Numbered from the stretch's first letter, positions 45,416 through 55,348 are shown. The stretch: 64,000 bases of DNA from Gentiana macrophylla (GCA_026214975.1 CM047805.1:5518001-5582000); one strand, 5' to 3'. Notes: generated by a model from the letters alone, not told the origin. Program-made: numbers and translations.

Positions 45416-45702
45416 GTTTTCTTGTAGTGTCATTTCTTTTCGTTTGACATCCATTCTATCGATTTATTTTGATTCAACAATGAAGACAGATCTCTCCATC
45501 GGACGGTGCAAATGGTAAGCATGGTTGCAGTCATCAGAAAAAACTGAAAAGGTTTTTTGATAAAAAAAGAAAGAGCCATAGGTTAAAAGCCAAGAGCCAG
45601 GAGCCAAAAGAGCCAAAAGCCATGAGCTAAAAGCCGTGGGTGTCGAAAAGCCGTATCATATTCTTCGTTGACAGGCAAACGTTGCCTCCAACCCCGGCAA
45701 CG

Positions 45703-45714
45703 TTTGGGGGAGGG
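45703..45714 (+). other. Polypurine tract of the small LTR element
   Basis: TTTGGGGGAGGG directly before TAATAG of the 3' LTR. Confidence 0.8.
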
Positions 45715-46003
45715 TAATAGAAGATAAATCATTGAGTAATTCGAATAGATAAATGATGTCGTTTGAAAAGATAGAGTTGTTGAAATAAAAAATATTATCT
45801 GGTGAAATAAATCAAGTGATAGGACTTCTATTTATCTTTTCATTCATATTCTCTTAGGATATTTTTTAGTTTTTATCTTTATATTTAAATCTAGTATTTG
45901 TTTCACTTCTCTTCTATATAAAGAGAAGGATTGTATTCATTTTTATCAATTAAACAAAGAGTTTAGTGTTTTTGCGTTTCCGCACGCATTCTGATTTTCT
46001 TCT
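45715..46003 (+). mobile_element. 3' LTR of small LTR retrotransposon
   Basis: Matches 38089-38377 and is followed by the CTAAC target duplication at 46004-46008. It differs from the left LTR in many places, for example AGGACTTCTA versus AGGATTTCTA and CCGCACGCATTCTG versus CAAGCGATTCG. Confidence 0.88.
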
Positions 46004-46746
46004 CTAACTCGTCAATTGCGGTTGTGTTATTCTTTTCTGTAGTACACATAAAAGTATTTCGTTATCTTAATTACACCATAAGTGAAATCCAAACAAGCTC
46101 AAATGACATAATGAAAAGATAATTCACAATGAACTCTTAAATGAAACATAACCATGAAATATGCAGAAATGCATCAAAAACGTTGTGACACATGTTGTCT
46201 TAGAACCATGACAAACTTCTATCTATCATCCAACTATGCATAAAAAATGTTGGGACTACTTTTATCAAAATAAACTTTGTTTTAAGGCCTAACAATATTT
46301 GCATTTATTAGGAATAAATCAAATGATCCTGCAACCCCACAAAACATTTTCATTATTAAAATCAACGCATTAACTCAGTCTACTAATATCCATGACACAT
46401 GATACAACTTTATTAAATGGGCTAAAGCCTAGTTATGAAATTTTGTCAATTGACTAATTGTTCCCACATTGGTAGATTGGAATAGAGTAGCCGACTTTGG
46501 CTTATTTAAATGGGGCAAATGTCCAAAATGATATATATTATATTTAATTAAGCAATTAGGACATTAAGGAATCTTATTTTGTTATAAGGACACAACACTA
46601 ATACATAGACCACACTACCCCTAAGTTTTTTTTTAATTTTTTTACGGAAGCTATTTTTTTTTCGAGCTAAAAAAAGGTTTTATTTTTTTTAATTCTGGAC
46701 GTAAAAGGTTTTTTTTTTTCTGGACGCAAAAAATGTTTTTTTTTCC

Positions 46747-47472
46747 GGTGACCACCTCGATGTATTAACCACCGCGATGTAGTGACACACGATGCAGAGA
46801 CGCCTAGATGAAGTGACACCACGATGCATTGACCACCCCGATCGCGAGAGACACCGCGATCGATGACCACCCCGATGCAGAGACACCGCGATGCGGTGAC
46901 CACCCAGATGCGATGACCACCCTCGATCGCGAGACACCGTGATGCGATGACCACCCCGATCAGAGAGACGCGCGATGCAGAGACACGCGCGATGCGACCG
47001 ATAACCGCGATGCATTGACCACCCCGACGCGATGACCATCCCAATGCATTCACCACCGTGATTCATTGACTACCGCGACGCAAGATAGCCATCCCGACGC
47101 GATGACCACCTCCGTCGCAGTGACCATCGCGATGCATTGACCACCACGATACATTGACCAACGCGATCGTTGATCACCTCCGATCCATTGACCACCACGA
47201 TCGCGGTGAGCACCCGATCGCAGAGACACCGCGATGCGAGATGCCACGATGTAGACACTACGATGTATTCACCACCGTGATTCATTGATCACCGCGATTC
47301 GCTGACCACCTCCGATCAGCGACCATCGTGATGCATTGATCACCACGATGCATTGACCACCCCGATCTATTGATCACCGCGTCACGATGGCCACCACGAT
47401 CGCATTGACCACCCTCGATGCGAGACACCGTGATGAAGTAACACCGCGATGCATTGACCACCCCCGATGCAT
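46747..47472. repeat. Minisatellite, copy B
   Basis: Counterpart of 18676-19318. Units with CAG in copy A appear here with CG-rich variants (GATCGCGAGAGAC, GATGCGATGACC) while units with GATGCATTGACC are unchanged. Confidence 0.9.
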
Positions 47473-47687
47473 ATTAATTAAATTAAATTAGATATAAACT
47501 ATTAAGTTAATTTTATAAATACTTTACCAATTAATTTAAAATATATAAATACCTATTTAACCTACAAAAATAAAATAAATACAGATTGTGCTATATGATG
47601 TAAACTTTATACCTTCATGGCTAGTTAGTGCATGGATAAAAATGATAATACATATAAAAGGGCATTTTTGGAAATTAATCAAACATC

Positions 47688-47938
47688 GTGCATGTGTGGG
47701 CTAACAACTCAACATACTCTCCCCGAATTACACACCGTAATCTCCTTGTGACACCCAATTCTAAAGAGCCTAGGAAAAACACAAGCCAAGTTTTCCTTTC
47801 CTACCCAAGTATCCAACCAAAATTTAGTGAGCTTCCCATCCCCTGCCTTCATAATGAGGGAAGAGGACAATGGAATTCCTGATTTTTCAATAGATGAAAA
47901 GTTTGAAATGATACCCTGCCAAACCCTCCCTTTATCTC
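47688..47938 (-). pseudogene. LINE ORF2 fragment, inverted, copy B
   Basis: Same as 19535-19785; MKAGDGKLTKFWLDTWVG type sequence on the minus strand. Confidence 0.75.
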
Positions 47939-48529
47939 ACAATTATCATGGTGAATTTTTTTCACAATCCATTTTCTATGATACTCTCAATAGAAATTTC
48001 TCTCACCACTTGTTCTGATAATCAATAAATACATGATAATTGTGAGATAATCAACTAATTTTTGGTGACATTCACTAGATCGTCATCCTTGAAAAATTCA
48101 CCGTGGAGATTCACAAAATAATTCACTATCAAATGAAAATTCATTGTCAAGCAAGATTAGTGAATGTCGCCGAAAATAAACTAATCTTGCCCGACAAAAA
48201 TGGATTGTGAGACAATTGTGGAAGATGTCAATCAAATTTAGCGGTGAGAGAAAATCCTCAATTTTTTTTCTCACAATCCATTTTCTCACAAGATTAGTGA
48301 ATGTCATCGAAAATCAAGTGAATTCTCTATTTGATTTTCAATTTACCGAGTGACGTTGAATGTTTATGACGGTGAATTATTTAGTGACATTAAATCTCCA
48401 CAGTGAATTTTTCTAGGTTGAGGGTATAGTGAATGTCACAAAAAATCAGGTGAATTCTCTATTTGATTCTCTATTTACAGAGCGACATTGAATTTTCATT
48501 TGACATTTTGCGGATGAAAGGCCCCAACA

Positions 48530-48947
48530 GAGGAAATCATTATATCTGGACCCTTTGCCATGATTCTTTACCGGTCAATGCTCGTTTTTATAATTGCCAG
48601 GTTATCTAGACAAGTTTCTGTGAGCTTTGCAGTTTGGAGTAAGAATCCTCGTTGCATTCCTTGCGAGACTGCATGTGGCCCAAGGCCATTTGGAATCGAT
48701 TCTTAGAGCCTTGTTGCAAACAAGACTTTTCTTTTATGCTGCAACGACTTCGGAGTGGATTAAAGTAGCTCTTCAAACGGCTCAACCCCCCATGGTGACT
48801 TCGAAATGGATTTATGTTTGGAGAGAGATGGTTTATGGAGTTTGGTACCGGAGGAATAACACAATTTTTGGAGAAAGGGGAAATCGTCCCCCACCACATA
48901 TTTTTATAGCTCAAATGGTTGATAGGGCGAGGAATATTAGATTATGA
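48530..48947 (+). pseudogene. LINE ORF2 C-terminus with zf-RVT, copy B
   Basis: Better preserved than copy A: C.LC...(stop).ESSLHSL..C and KAIWNRFLEPC define the zf-RVT fold, then AATTSEWIKVALQTAQP and WREMVYGVWYRRNNTIFG to a stop at 48945-48947. A stop codon in the first half keeps it inactive. Confidence 0.8.
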
Positions 48948-49321
48948 CTCTTCAAAACAAAATTGATTCATCCATTGCAGATTAATGCAATAGCAGGGTG
49001 ATATGAACCAGTTGTTGCCGATTGATATGGAGAAATTTGTTGCAGGCACCATGTGAACGAAATTAGATTCATTAATTACAAGCCAAGCTCGATTCATGTT
49101 CATTGCATTGTCATGAGATTCCGATGGTGTATTAGACATAATGACATGATTGTATCAATAGTTTGTTTTGATAATGTTATTTGAATTTGAATTATGATAG
49201 AGTTGTTTGAATATTTTATTTGGTTCAAATAGTTTTTCTATTTGAATATCAATAAAAGAGATGCGGTTGTTATTTATTTTATTTTTTAAAATATAGTAGT
49301 TACATGATATCAATAGAAGAG

Positions 49322-49472
49322 CAGAGCATTTCATCCCAGGTGGTTCACATGGCTGCCAGGTTTTTCCTGCCTCCAGGTGGGCCCCAGGTGTTCGAATCCC
49401 CTCCTCAAATAAGCGCCTTAAAAAGGCCAGCTTTCGTCCAAGAGAATAAAAAAAAAGAAAAAAAAAGAAAAA
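49322..49472 (+). mobile_element. SINE, copy B
   Basis: Flanked by GATATCAATAGAAGAG at 49306-49321 and 49473-49488. B box GGTGTTCGAATCCCC is close to the tRNA consensus; A-rich tail. Confidence 0.9.
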
Positions 49473-49589
49473 GATATCAATAGAAGAGATGATCAATGGT
49501 AGAATTTCCTTATCATATCCGTCCCATGTGTAGGAAAAGATAGATAAACTTAAAGTTTGACTTTCTCATTACTATAACCCCTTGTGACG

Positions 49590-49805
49590 GTACCATTTCT
49601 CTCGGACCTCGATCCCCGCCGGTGCAAGGTGTACTGCTCTCTCGACGGCGTTGAAGCGGTGTCGTTTCGATCCAAACGACGCCGTCTTGATCGCGATGTA
49701 AAAAAAAAAAAACGCGATCAAAGCGGCGTCGTTTGGATCGAAACGACATCGTTTTCGCAGATTGTCGCGCATTTGTGCAAGCTTGCACCGTCGGGGATCT
49801 TTTCC
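49590..49805. mobile_element. Foldback (MITE-like) element, copy B
   Basis: Counterpart of 21440-21660 with the same outer inverted repeat; inner arms have diverged, mostly at CAG/CTG positions. Confidence 0.72.
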
Positions 49806-50666
49806 CATTTCTCTCTTCCTTTATTTATTTAAATAATGGTAAGGTAATTTAAAATCTTAATGTAAACTACTCCCTCGGTCGCTCATCTTAGCGGTTGTAC
49901 TTTGGTTAATGAAGTTGGTTAATGGAAGATTTTAACTGTCAATTTTCCAAGTCTCTTACTTTTTTTTTCTTCTTCTTTCACACGTTGTTATTATTCTGAT
50001 ATGAAATGAGGCTTACATAAGATTTAAGTTTTACTTTAAATATTACTTGTCGAGCATACAATGTCTGAATAAGATTTCGGTATCCGAAACTAAGACATTA
50101 CAAATAATCATTCGTAAGGAAAATCATTCAAGATATGCTCACGATCTTGAGAAGTTAAAGAATTTTAAATCTCTGATTAAAAAAAAGCCATGAGGCCTTA
50201 AACAATCTCTATTCTTTTTTATTTTAATTACAGTGTGAGAGGTGTTTTTAAATTTTTTTTACTAGTGCGGTTTGTCGTGCAAGGCACGGCATGAATGGCC
50301 AGGAAGAAATTATGATGAAACATAACATGACAAAGATGTAGAAGGTATGTGTGAAATAAGAAGACGGTCTAGATTGTAGTAAAGGAAAGTGCAACATAAA
50401 TGTTAAGAACGTAGATTGAGATGTTGAAGCACACCATGAGAAAGAAGTTCAAGCGGTGTATGAGAGAAGAAAATGGTTTTGATCATGCATGTTCAGAATG
50501 GGCAAAGAGGCCTAATAAATCTTTAAATCATGAATACAAACAACCAGCACAAAAGTTGTAATGGTTTATATTACGCAAGAGAAACTCACAACTTTTAAGT
50601 ATATTATTACATAAAAGATGAATAAGGATGTAAGGCATTGCCTTGGTACCAAAAAGCAAATGTTAC

Positions 50667-50705
50667 CTGTTGGGGAAAAATTCTAGGCCAAACAAATAAT
50701 CATAC
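50667..50705 (-). pseudogene. SET C-terminal exon (YDYLF), copy B
   Basis: Minus strand, after CAG: YDYLFGLEFFPNR to a GTAACA donor. YDYLF is the last SET-N/C core motif in ATX3-5 (ELTYDYLFDPDE). The preceding exon ends ELT at 50810, so the joint ELT|YDYLF is natural. The acidic DPDE is lost. Copy A equivalent at about 22519-22560. Confidence 0.7.
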
Positions 50706-50809
50706 CTGCAAAAAAAAAAATCTGCAACACAAAAGGGCTAGTTAAATCGCATGTAGTTTCAGGGTTGGCATTTTTGCCCTTGGAGCATGATGCATCGGGA
50801 TTTACTTAC

Positions 50810-50909
50810 GTTAGTTCATCACCAGTAAACACGTTAGTCTTCGCAATTACTACAATCGGCTTTCGTCAGCTCCTACACTCATGATACTAGCATAGTAGTT
50901 AGGCATGCA
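50810..50909 (-). pseudogene. SET-domain exon (CMPN...ELT), copy B
   Basis: Same as 22664-22763: CMPNYYASIMSVGADESR, frameshift by one lost base, IAKTNVFTGDELT, GTAAGT donor. Identical frameshift in both copies, so the decay predates the duplication. Confidence 0.85.
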
Positions 50910-51142
50910 CTGTCCAAAAATCGAAACAATGAATACATAGGACGTAGTAATGAGAACCAGAGTCATCTACAATGTCGAGTCGTAGGTGTCATAGGTTGAA
51001 CAACATAGGAAATAATATTTTAAGGTACAACCGTAGATGTATGGACGGACATGATGTAATTGTTTTAAATTCTCTTTCACAAAAATGTAACATAAATAGA
51101 CACTATTGTACAAAGAATGGATCAAATACGAATAGAACATAC

Positions 51143-51216
51143 CGAATGATTAATTATGCGAGCAATGTTTCCCTTATTTGTGGCATTTACCACGAGTACT
51201 TCTTCACGATCTTAAA
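51143..51216 (-). pseudogene. SET-domain exon (NHS motif), copy B only
   Basis: Minus strand: LFKI, one base missing, EEVLVVNATNKGN and IARIINHS then a GTATGT donor. ATX3-5 read LFKISEEV.VDATNKGNIARLINHSC here, and the exon joins naturally to CMPN at 50909. NHSC is the AdoMet/substrate pocket of SET. The segment is deleted in copy A. Confidence 0.85.
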
Positions 51217-51321
51217 CAGCACTGAGATGGGGTATTAAACAGAAGAAAGGAAAACATCAATTCGATCCCAAATTATATTAAAAAAAAGTGGAAGAAAATA
51301 AAGAGAGAGTAACCCACGTGA

Positions 51322-51385
51322 GCGGTCTTTGCGTTCTATACGATACCGAGCTTCCTTCAGATCTGCAACTCTGCGGCTCATCTAT
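51322..51385 (-). pseudogene. SET-domain exon (ADLKEARYRIERKD), copy B only
   Basis: Minus strand: MSRRVADLKEARYRIERKD. ATX3-5 have GE.VR.SVADLREARYR..GKDC immediately before YLFKISEEV. The order relative to the neighbouring exons is right. Confidence 0.83.
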
Positions 51386-51511
51386 TCACCTCGTTATTGA
51401 ATAACCTAGAGAATATGAGAGGCATCGCGTTTTTAGTAACTTAAATAAAAGATAAAAATAAAACTAAGTACTACAAAATATATTAATGATCATCTTATGC
51501 TAAAAATAATA

Positions 51512-51612
51512 CAATTTCCCCTTCTGGGATATTTCTACGAACAAAAGACCCAATCCATGAATTCCCGATTTTCCAAAGCAAACTCGATCCATTTCTGTCA
51601 TCTGTTCAAAGT
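51512..51612 (-). pseudogene. SET-domain first exon (FGKSGIHG), copy B only
   Basis: Minus strand: FEQMTEMDRVCFGKSGIHG, GLGLL, one base lost, then RRNIPEGEIVL. The SET-N motif in ATX3-5 is RVCFGKSGIHGWGLFARR.I.EGE.V.EYRGE. The Trp of HGWG is replaced by Leu and a frameshift follows. Confidence 0.85.
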
Positions 51613-51689
51613 CGGTAATCAAGTAAGAATTCTGTAAAGACTCTAAATAACAAAATAGCGATAATAGAGACAAAGTATTATTTTAATCT

Positions 51690-51775
51690 CACCGCAGTAA
51701 ATGTAGCAACTGATGTTGGTACATCTATTGTGTTATCCACAGTAGGAGGTGGTAGCAACACTGTGGTGCAAAGAA
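51690..51775 (-). pseudogene. Possible exon between SET and upstream fragments, copy B
   Basis: Minus strand between a CACAG acceptor and GTGAGA donor: VLLPPPTVDNTIDVP then TSVATFTA. Open but short; not assigned to a family. Confidence 0.3.
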
Positions 51776-52094
51776 GGTCAGCATTAAAAGGTCAAACCAC
51801 CGATTTAAAACTAAAATAAAATACAGAACACACACATATACACATTCCCTCCTTACGGAAAATGTAATGTAAAAGTCCAAGGGCATTCCAATAAAAGCAC
51901 AGTGTGGGTATCTATTTTGAGACAAACTAAAAAGAAAATGTGGGCATATACATGGAGAGGAGTATTATTTTTGTTTTAGTCGTGGTGGTAGTAGGGGTGA
52001 GGGAGCAAAACTGAAAACTTTTGTCCTATCTTGCTTCATGGTTTGTTCATTTGCATGGATAAAACTTTTGTCCAGGGTGGTGGCTTTCAATTAC

Positions 52095-52187
52095 CTTTTA
52101 AGTGCATCAGAATAAGATCGCATAAGACAATCGATTCCCTTCACAGTATCCTCGTCACTTTCATTGTTGTCCTCGGAATCATCTGCT
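52095..52187 (-). pseudogene. Acidic exon, possible ecdysoneless-like gene, copy B
   Basis: Minus strand: ADDSEDNNESDEDTVKGI, then CLMRSYSDALK to a GTAATT donor. See 23039-23130; resemblance to the C-terminal part of plant ecdysoneless/SGT1-like proteins is tentative. Confidence 0.45.
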
Positions 52188-52557
52188 TGCCAAAAATATG
52201 CACTATAAAGATTATACACAAAATAGATCTGCATCTTTGGAAACAGAACGATACTTTGTTCTCAATTACCCGTACCGCTGATATGCTCGATTTATAACAC
52301 CAGACTACAAACAATAACTCAAACGTCATTTCAAGTGAATGCCCCTAAGGACATCATATGGACTATTGCAAGACTTAAGCATTACAAAAAGCACACAACC
52401 AACATATTAAAGTTCCTGCCATGTTGTTAGCGGTAAATTTTCAGTAGTTTTTTGCATGAGTTTAAAAATAGGTGAAACCTGAAAGTAGAAAATTATCCTT
52501 CCGCCAGCATGCTGTTAAAGTGATAAAATTAAAGTGAGCATAGCCAAAGGTTGTTAC

Positions 52558-52691
52558 CAAAATCCATGCCAGATGAGGACCCTTCTTCAAGATCAAAACC
52601 ACTTCTTATGTCTGCGAAACCCTGTCTTCTCATTGTGGGTTCCATGCCTTTCATAAAACGATCTAACTCAAGGTCCATGCGTACCATGTCC
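52558..52691 (-). pseudogene. Exon, possible ecdysoneless-like gene, copy B (open)
   Basis: Minus strand, acceptor CTTTAG to donor GTAACA, 134 bp fully open: DMVRMDLELDRFMKGM, EPTMRRQGFADIRSG, then FDLEEGSSSGMDFG. The acidic end runs on into the next acidic exon at 52187. Gene identity not certain. Confidence 0.5.
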
Positions 52692-53357
52692 CTAAAGAAT
52701 TGTAAAGAAAAAAGTTAAAACATAAAATCAAATGTAGCCATATGCCACATTGAGGACTACATATGCAATCTGCATATGGCAAAAAACTTGCTATGACATC
52801 TGAAGTACATAGAAACGATAGAAGATCCTTCTATAAAGCCGATATGGTTCGAATTCCCAGCATAGTATCGCATAAACAGTGTATCAAACAGATTGCAAGC
52901 ATCGCTACTTGTCACATCACTGGAAAAGCAACAAATTAGATCGGACTATATAAGCACAGATCAAACAGAAACATTAAACATGAGTTAATACACATAATAT
53001 CACTTCGGCTTTGTTGATTGAAGACTGAAACTGACAAAGAGATTAAACATTTAACATGTTAAGAAAGATTTCAGCCGATTAAGACACAGATTATTACCAA
53101 CGGTCTTGTTTATCAAAACAGCCATGAAACTCCAACACCAAAATTGAGCAGCCATAAGATTTCAATACCAGCGTGAAGAATGCCATCCAAAATGCACAAC
53201 AACCATCACTAAGCCATTTCAATAATGCAGCTGAGCATCAACCAAAGAGTAAAAACCAAAATCGCAGCAACAAACTTAGCTCAACAACACCAATTGCAAC
53301 AACTAAACTTGGCCCCAAAAACGCAGCTCAGAATCATGAGAAAAACAACACCCATAT

Positions 53358-53794
53358 CTTTTGCAAGAGAGAAAAAATATACTAAAAACAACTAAAAAAT
53401 ATGTAGACAAGAAAGGGATTAGTAATAAGCACCTTTCTTGTTGCAATCCTTGTTGGATAAAAAAGTGGAAAAACCTACAAAGAAAAAACATACACATATT
53501 AGAAGGGGAAAACCCCTAAGGCGGAAGGTTATTATGCTTACTCCTATAACATATAAGATTAAACATACACAAAGCTAAACACCAGGCATATATAAATCCG
53601 AGGTTATGTAATAAGAAGAATGCTTAAACACACAAAGCTAGCACACAAAATGTTTAAACACACAGTAAAAAGAAGAATGCAAGGTAATGGAATGTAATTA
53701 GTTAAAAACACAGCAATGTAAGAAGCTACACATTGTGTAAGAATGTTTTAACACACTAAGCTAAACACACAGAAAAAGAGGAATGCAATTTTAC
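53358..53794. other. Intron-like stretch, copy B only
   Basis: Sequence present only right of the Gypsy-2 insertion point. AT-rich with repeated AACACACAAAGCTA / AACACACAG phrases (53570-53775). No exon recognised except a possible small one near 53432-53478 with splice-like ends on the minus strand. Confidence 0.4.
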
Positions 53795-53878
53795 CTTCAG
53801 GAGCATCAGTCTCAAAACAACGGTAGTTGAAATGTAAAGCTGGAGTAAATGGATGGATGGATTGCGTGGGTGCAACAC
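53795..53878 (-). pseudogene. Coproporphyrinogen III oxidase exon with TCCA expansion
   Basis: Minus strand: VLHPRNP, then after a frameshift FTPALHFNYR and CFETDAPE up to a GTAAAA donor. Plant HEMF/CPO has VLHPKNP.APT.HFNYRYFETDAP. Between NP and FTP the sequence carries extra TCCATCCA (8 bp), a tetranucleotide expansion that breaks the frame. The enzyme converts coproporphyrinogen III to protoporphyrinogen IX in plastids; this copy cannot encode it. Confidence 0.85.
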
Positions 53879-54179
53879 CTTGCAAAGAACCAACAACAAA
53901 CAACAAAAAGGAGTGAGAACATTGCCAATATCAAACCTAGTGAAACCAATACCACCCATTCCTTGTCTACACAAAAAAAGCACCCAGATTGTTGTTTATT
54001 GGATAAAATCATAAAGGAAAAAAAAATGAATTTTGATGCAAGAAACCATTCGTTTATGAAGAATGAGGATATGGCAGTACCTTGAAAATGCAATAAATAA
54101 AAATATAAAATAAAAACTTCGAAGTTCATCCATCTAATTAAGAAGAATATTAATGGACAGTACCCGGCGTCTCTGTTCT

Positions 54180-54208
54180 TTACATAAACCTATTAACGGG
54201 CCAGGTAT
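54180..54208. repeat. 29-bp direct repeat, left copy
   Basis: TTACATAAACC-T-ATTAACG-GGCCAGGTAT recurs at 54520-54548 with two differences, 340 bp apart, exactly bracketing the oxidase first-exon piece. Confidence 0.85.
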
Positions 54209-54519
54209 CACATGTGGAAATAGCAGCACAAACTCTATCATGCGCCTCCCTTATCATCTTCTCAAACCTCAACCTCACTAAAGAGCTTACGTTCACGTCC
54301 TCCGGAGAAGAAGACGAGGATGTGGCCTCGTCAGAGTGACAGAGGAAGGTATGAGGCCAGTGGGCTCCTGGGATATCTTTTTCGATCATTGGAGACGAAG
54401 AGGAGGACGAGGTGGAGTTAGTGGCTTGGAGGCGGAGGTGGAGAAACTGGAAGATCGGGAAGTGGTGAAAGACGGAAAAGAAGGTAGCAAACCTACATAA
54501 TGTTCTGATTTTGTTGTTG
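54209..54519 (-). pseudogene. Coproporphyrinogen III oxidase first exon (transit peptide and N-terminus)
   Basis: Minus strand: a Ser/Thr-rich plastid-transit-like start (partly in another frame: TSRSSSFSTSASK), then SSSSSPMIEKDIPGAHWP, TFLCHS, and SLVRLRFEKMIREAHD ending RVCAAI. Plant CPO has IEKE.PE...P.TFLR......SVRARFEKMIR.AQDSVCAAIE. After VCAAI the sequence leaves the family and enters the direct repeat. It shares strand with 53795-53878. Confidence 0.85.
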
Positions 54520-54548
54520 TTACATAAACCCATTAACAGGCCAGGTAT
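54520..54548. repeat. 29-bp direct repeat, right copy
   Basis: See 54180-54208. Confidence 0.85.
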
Positions 54549-54985
54549 TCATTAGGCTAGTTTCACCGGAGTCAATAAAATACAAGCCCAAACGGGAATT
54601 AATTAACCAAAACAGTCGACGTGTACAGCTTAGTTGAGAAACTTCACTTGTTCCTTATATATAATGATAATGATGATGATATAATTAGTTTACAAACTCT
54701 CAGAAGCGCGTACGGCTTTCTAAGCTTATGGCTTAAGAAAAAATTAAAGAAAGACGCACAAGGTCGCATGCGTATGGCATTTAACGTAGGGGGATCGGAG
54801 GCAAATGACAAAAAAAAATTACATAATAAATAAATAGGACACACTCATTTTGTTAGTTGCAAAAAGCACAAAAAAATTTCAGACGGACAAAATTACCCCT
54901 ACCAATTAAGAACGCGCGTATTCAGGTTTGAATTTTGTTTCTGATTGTAGTCGTTCATCACCTTCCTGATGGCTGATGTTGTTTT
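54549..54985. other. Unassigned stretch right of the oxidase fragment
   Basis: No gene seen. 54840-54910 (CACACTCATTTTGTTAGTTGC...GACGGACAAAATTACCCCT) resembles sequence found just inside the 5' ends of some plant Helitrons, in plus orientation, but no TC terminus is visible. Confidence 0.35.
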
Positions 54986-55348
54986 CTTCTTCTTCTTTTT
55001 TTTTTCAAACACCCGTAACTTTTGATTTATAACTCCGATCACCGAAATTTTTTCACCAAAATTCATATTTTGTTTACTCTTTCATTTGAGGCCAAATACG
55101 ATACCTTCCGACGTAAATTTTGAAAGCCGAAAAAATATTTGCATTAACCGGAGCGTTTTTCTTATAAACGACCGAAACTTTTTATTTATAACACCGATCA
55201 TCAAAATTGTTTCACCAAAGTTCGTATTTTTTTTATCTTCATTTTGAGACCTCATTTGATACCTTTTCGACGTAGTATTTGAAAGTCGAATTTTATCGCA
55301 GCGTTTACAACAACACAGTAACACAGTAACACAGTAACACAGTAACAC
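54986..55348. repeat. Two tandem units of about 165 bp and an ACAGTAAC repeat
   Basis: GATTTATAACTCCGATCACCG near 55025 and ATTTATAACACCGATCATC near 55185 begin similar blocks (TTTCACCAAA(A/G)TTC, GATACCTT(CC/TT)CGACGTA). 55313-55348 holds four ACAGTAAC units, and the motif recurs near 55780-55805. Confidence 0.7.

Larger units (their letters stand above)
38917..45429. mobile_element. Pack-CACTA transposon with captured host exons
   Basis: Ends are CACTACAAGAAA at 38917 and its inverse TTTCTTGTAGTG at 45429, the standard plant CACTA terminal repeat. Both subterminal regions are packed with the palindrome-forming motif GGGACGACATTGTCGTCCC. There is no transposase, so it is non-autonomous. The interior has a satellite array (39600-40985), a CT-rich leader-like stretch and exons from at least two host genes. 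The expected 3-bp target duplication is not conserved (tag / tca). It lies inside the interior of the small LTR element. Confidence 0.88.
34166..53357. repeat. Large duplication, copy B
   Basis: Homologous to 13718-24300 in the same order: Gypsy-1 LTR piece, microsatellite, heptamer repeat, GGCGTAA element, LTR element, minisatellite, LINE pieces, SINE, foldback element, Helitron end and gene fragments. B keeps the ancestral state at the Gypsy-2 insertion site (no LTR at 53357) and at the 0.93-kb segment missing from A. Confidence 0.93.
50262..54520 (-). mobile_element. Helitron-borne gene-fragment mosaic, copy B (5' end not located)
   Basis: 3' end CTAG at 50262-50265 with the hairpin at 50274-50290 (minus strand reading). 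Upstream on the same strand come SET exons, ecdysoneless-like exons and coproporphyrinogen oxidase exons, all minus-strand. Collinear multi-gene capture of this kind is typical of plant Helitrons. The 5' TC terminus was not found, so whether the oxidase exons belong to the same element is inference. Confidence 0.6.
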
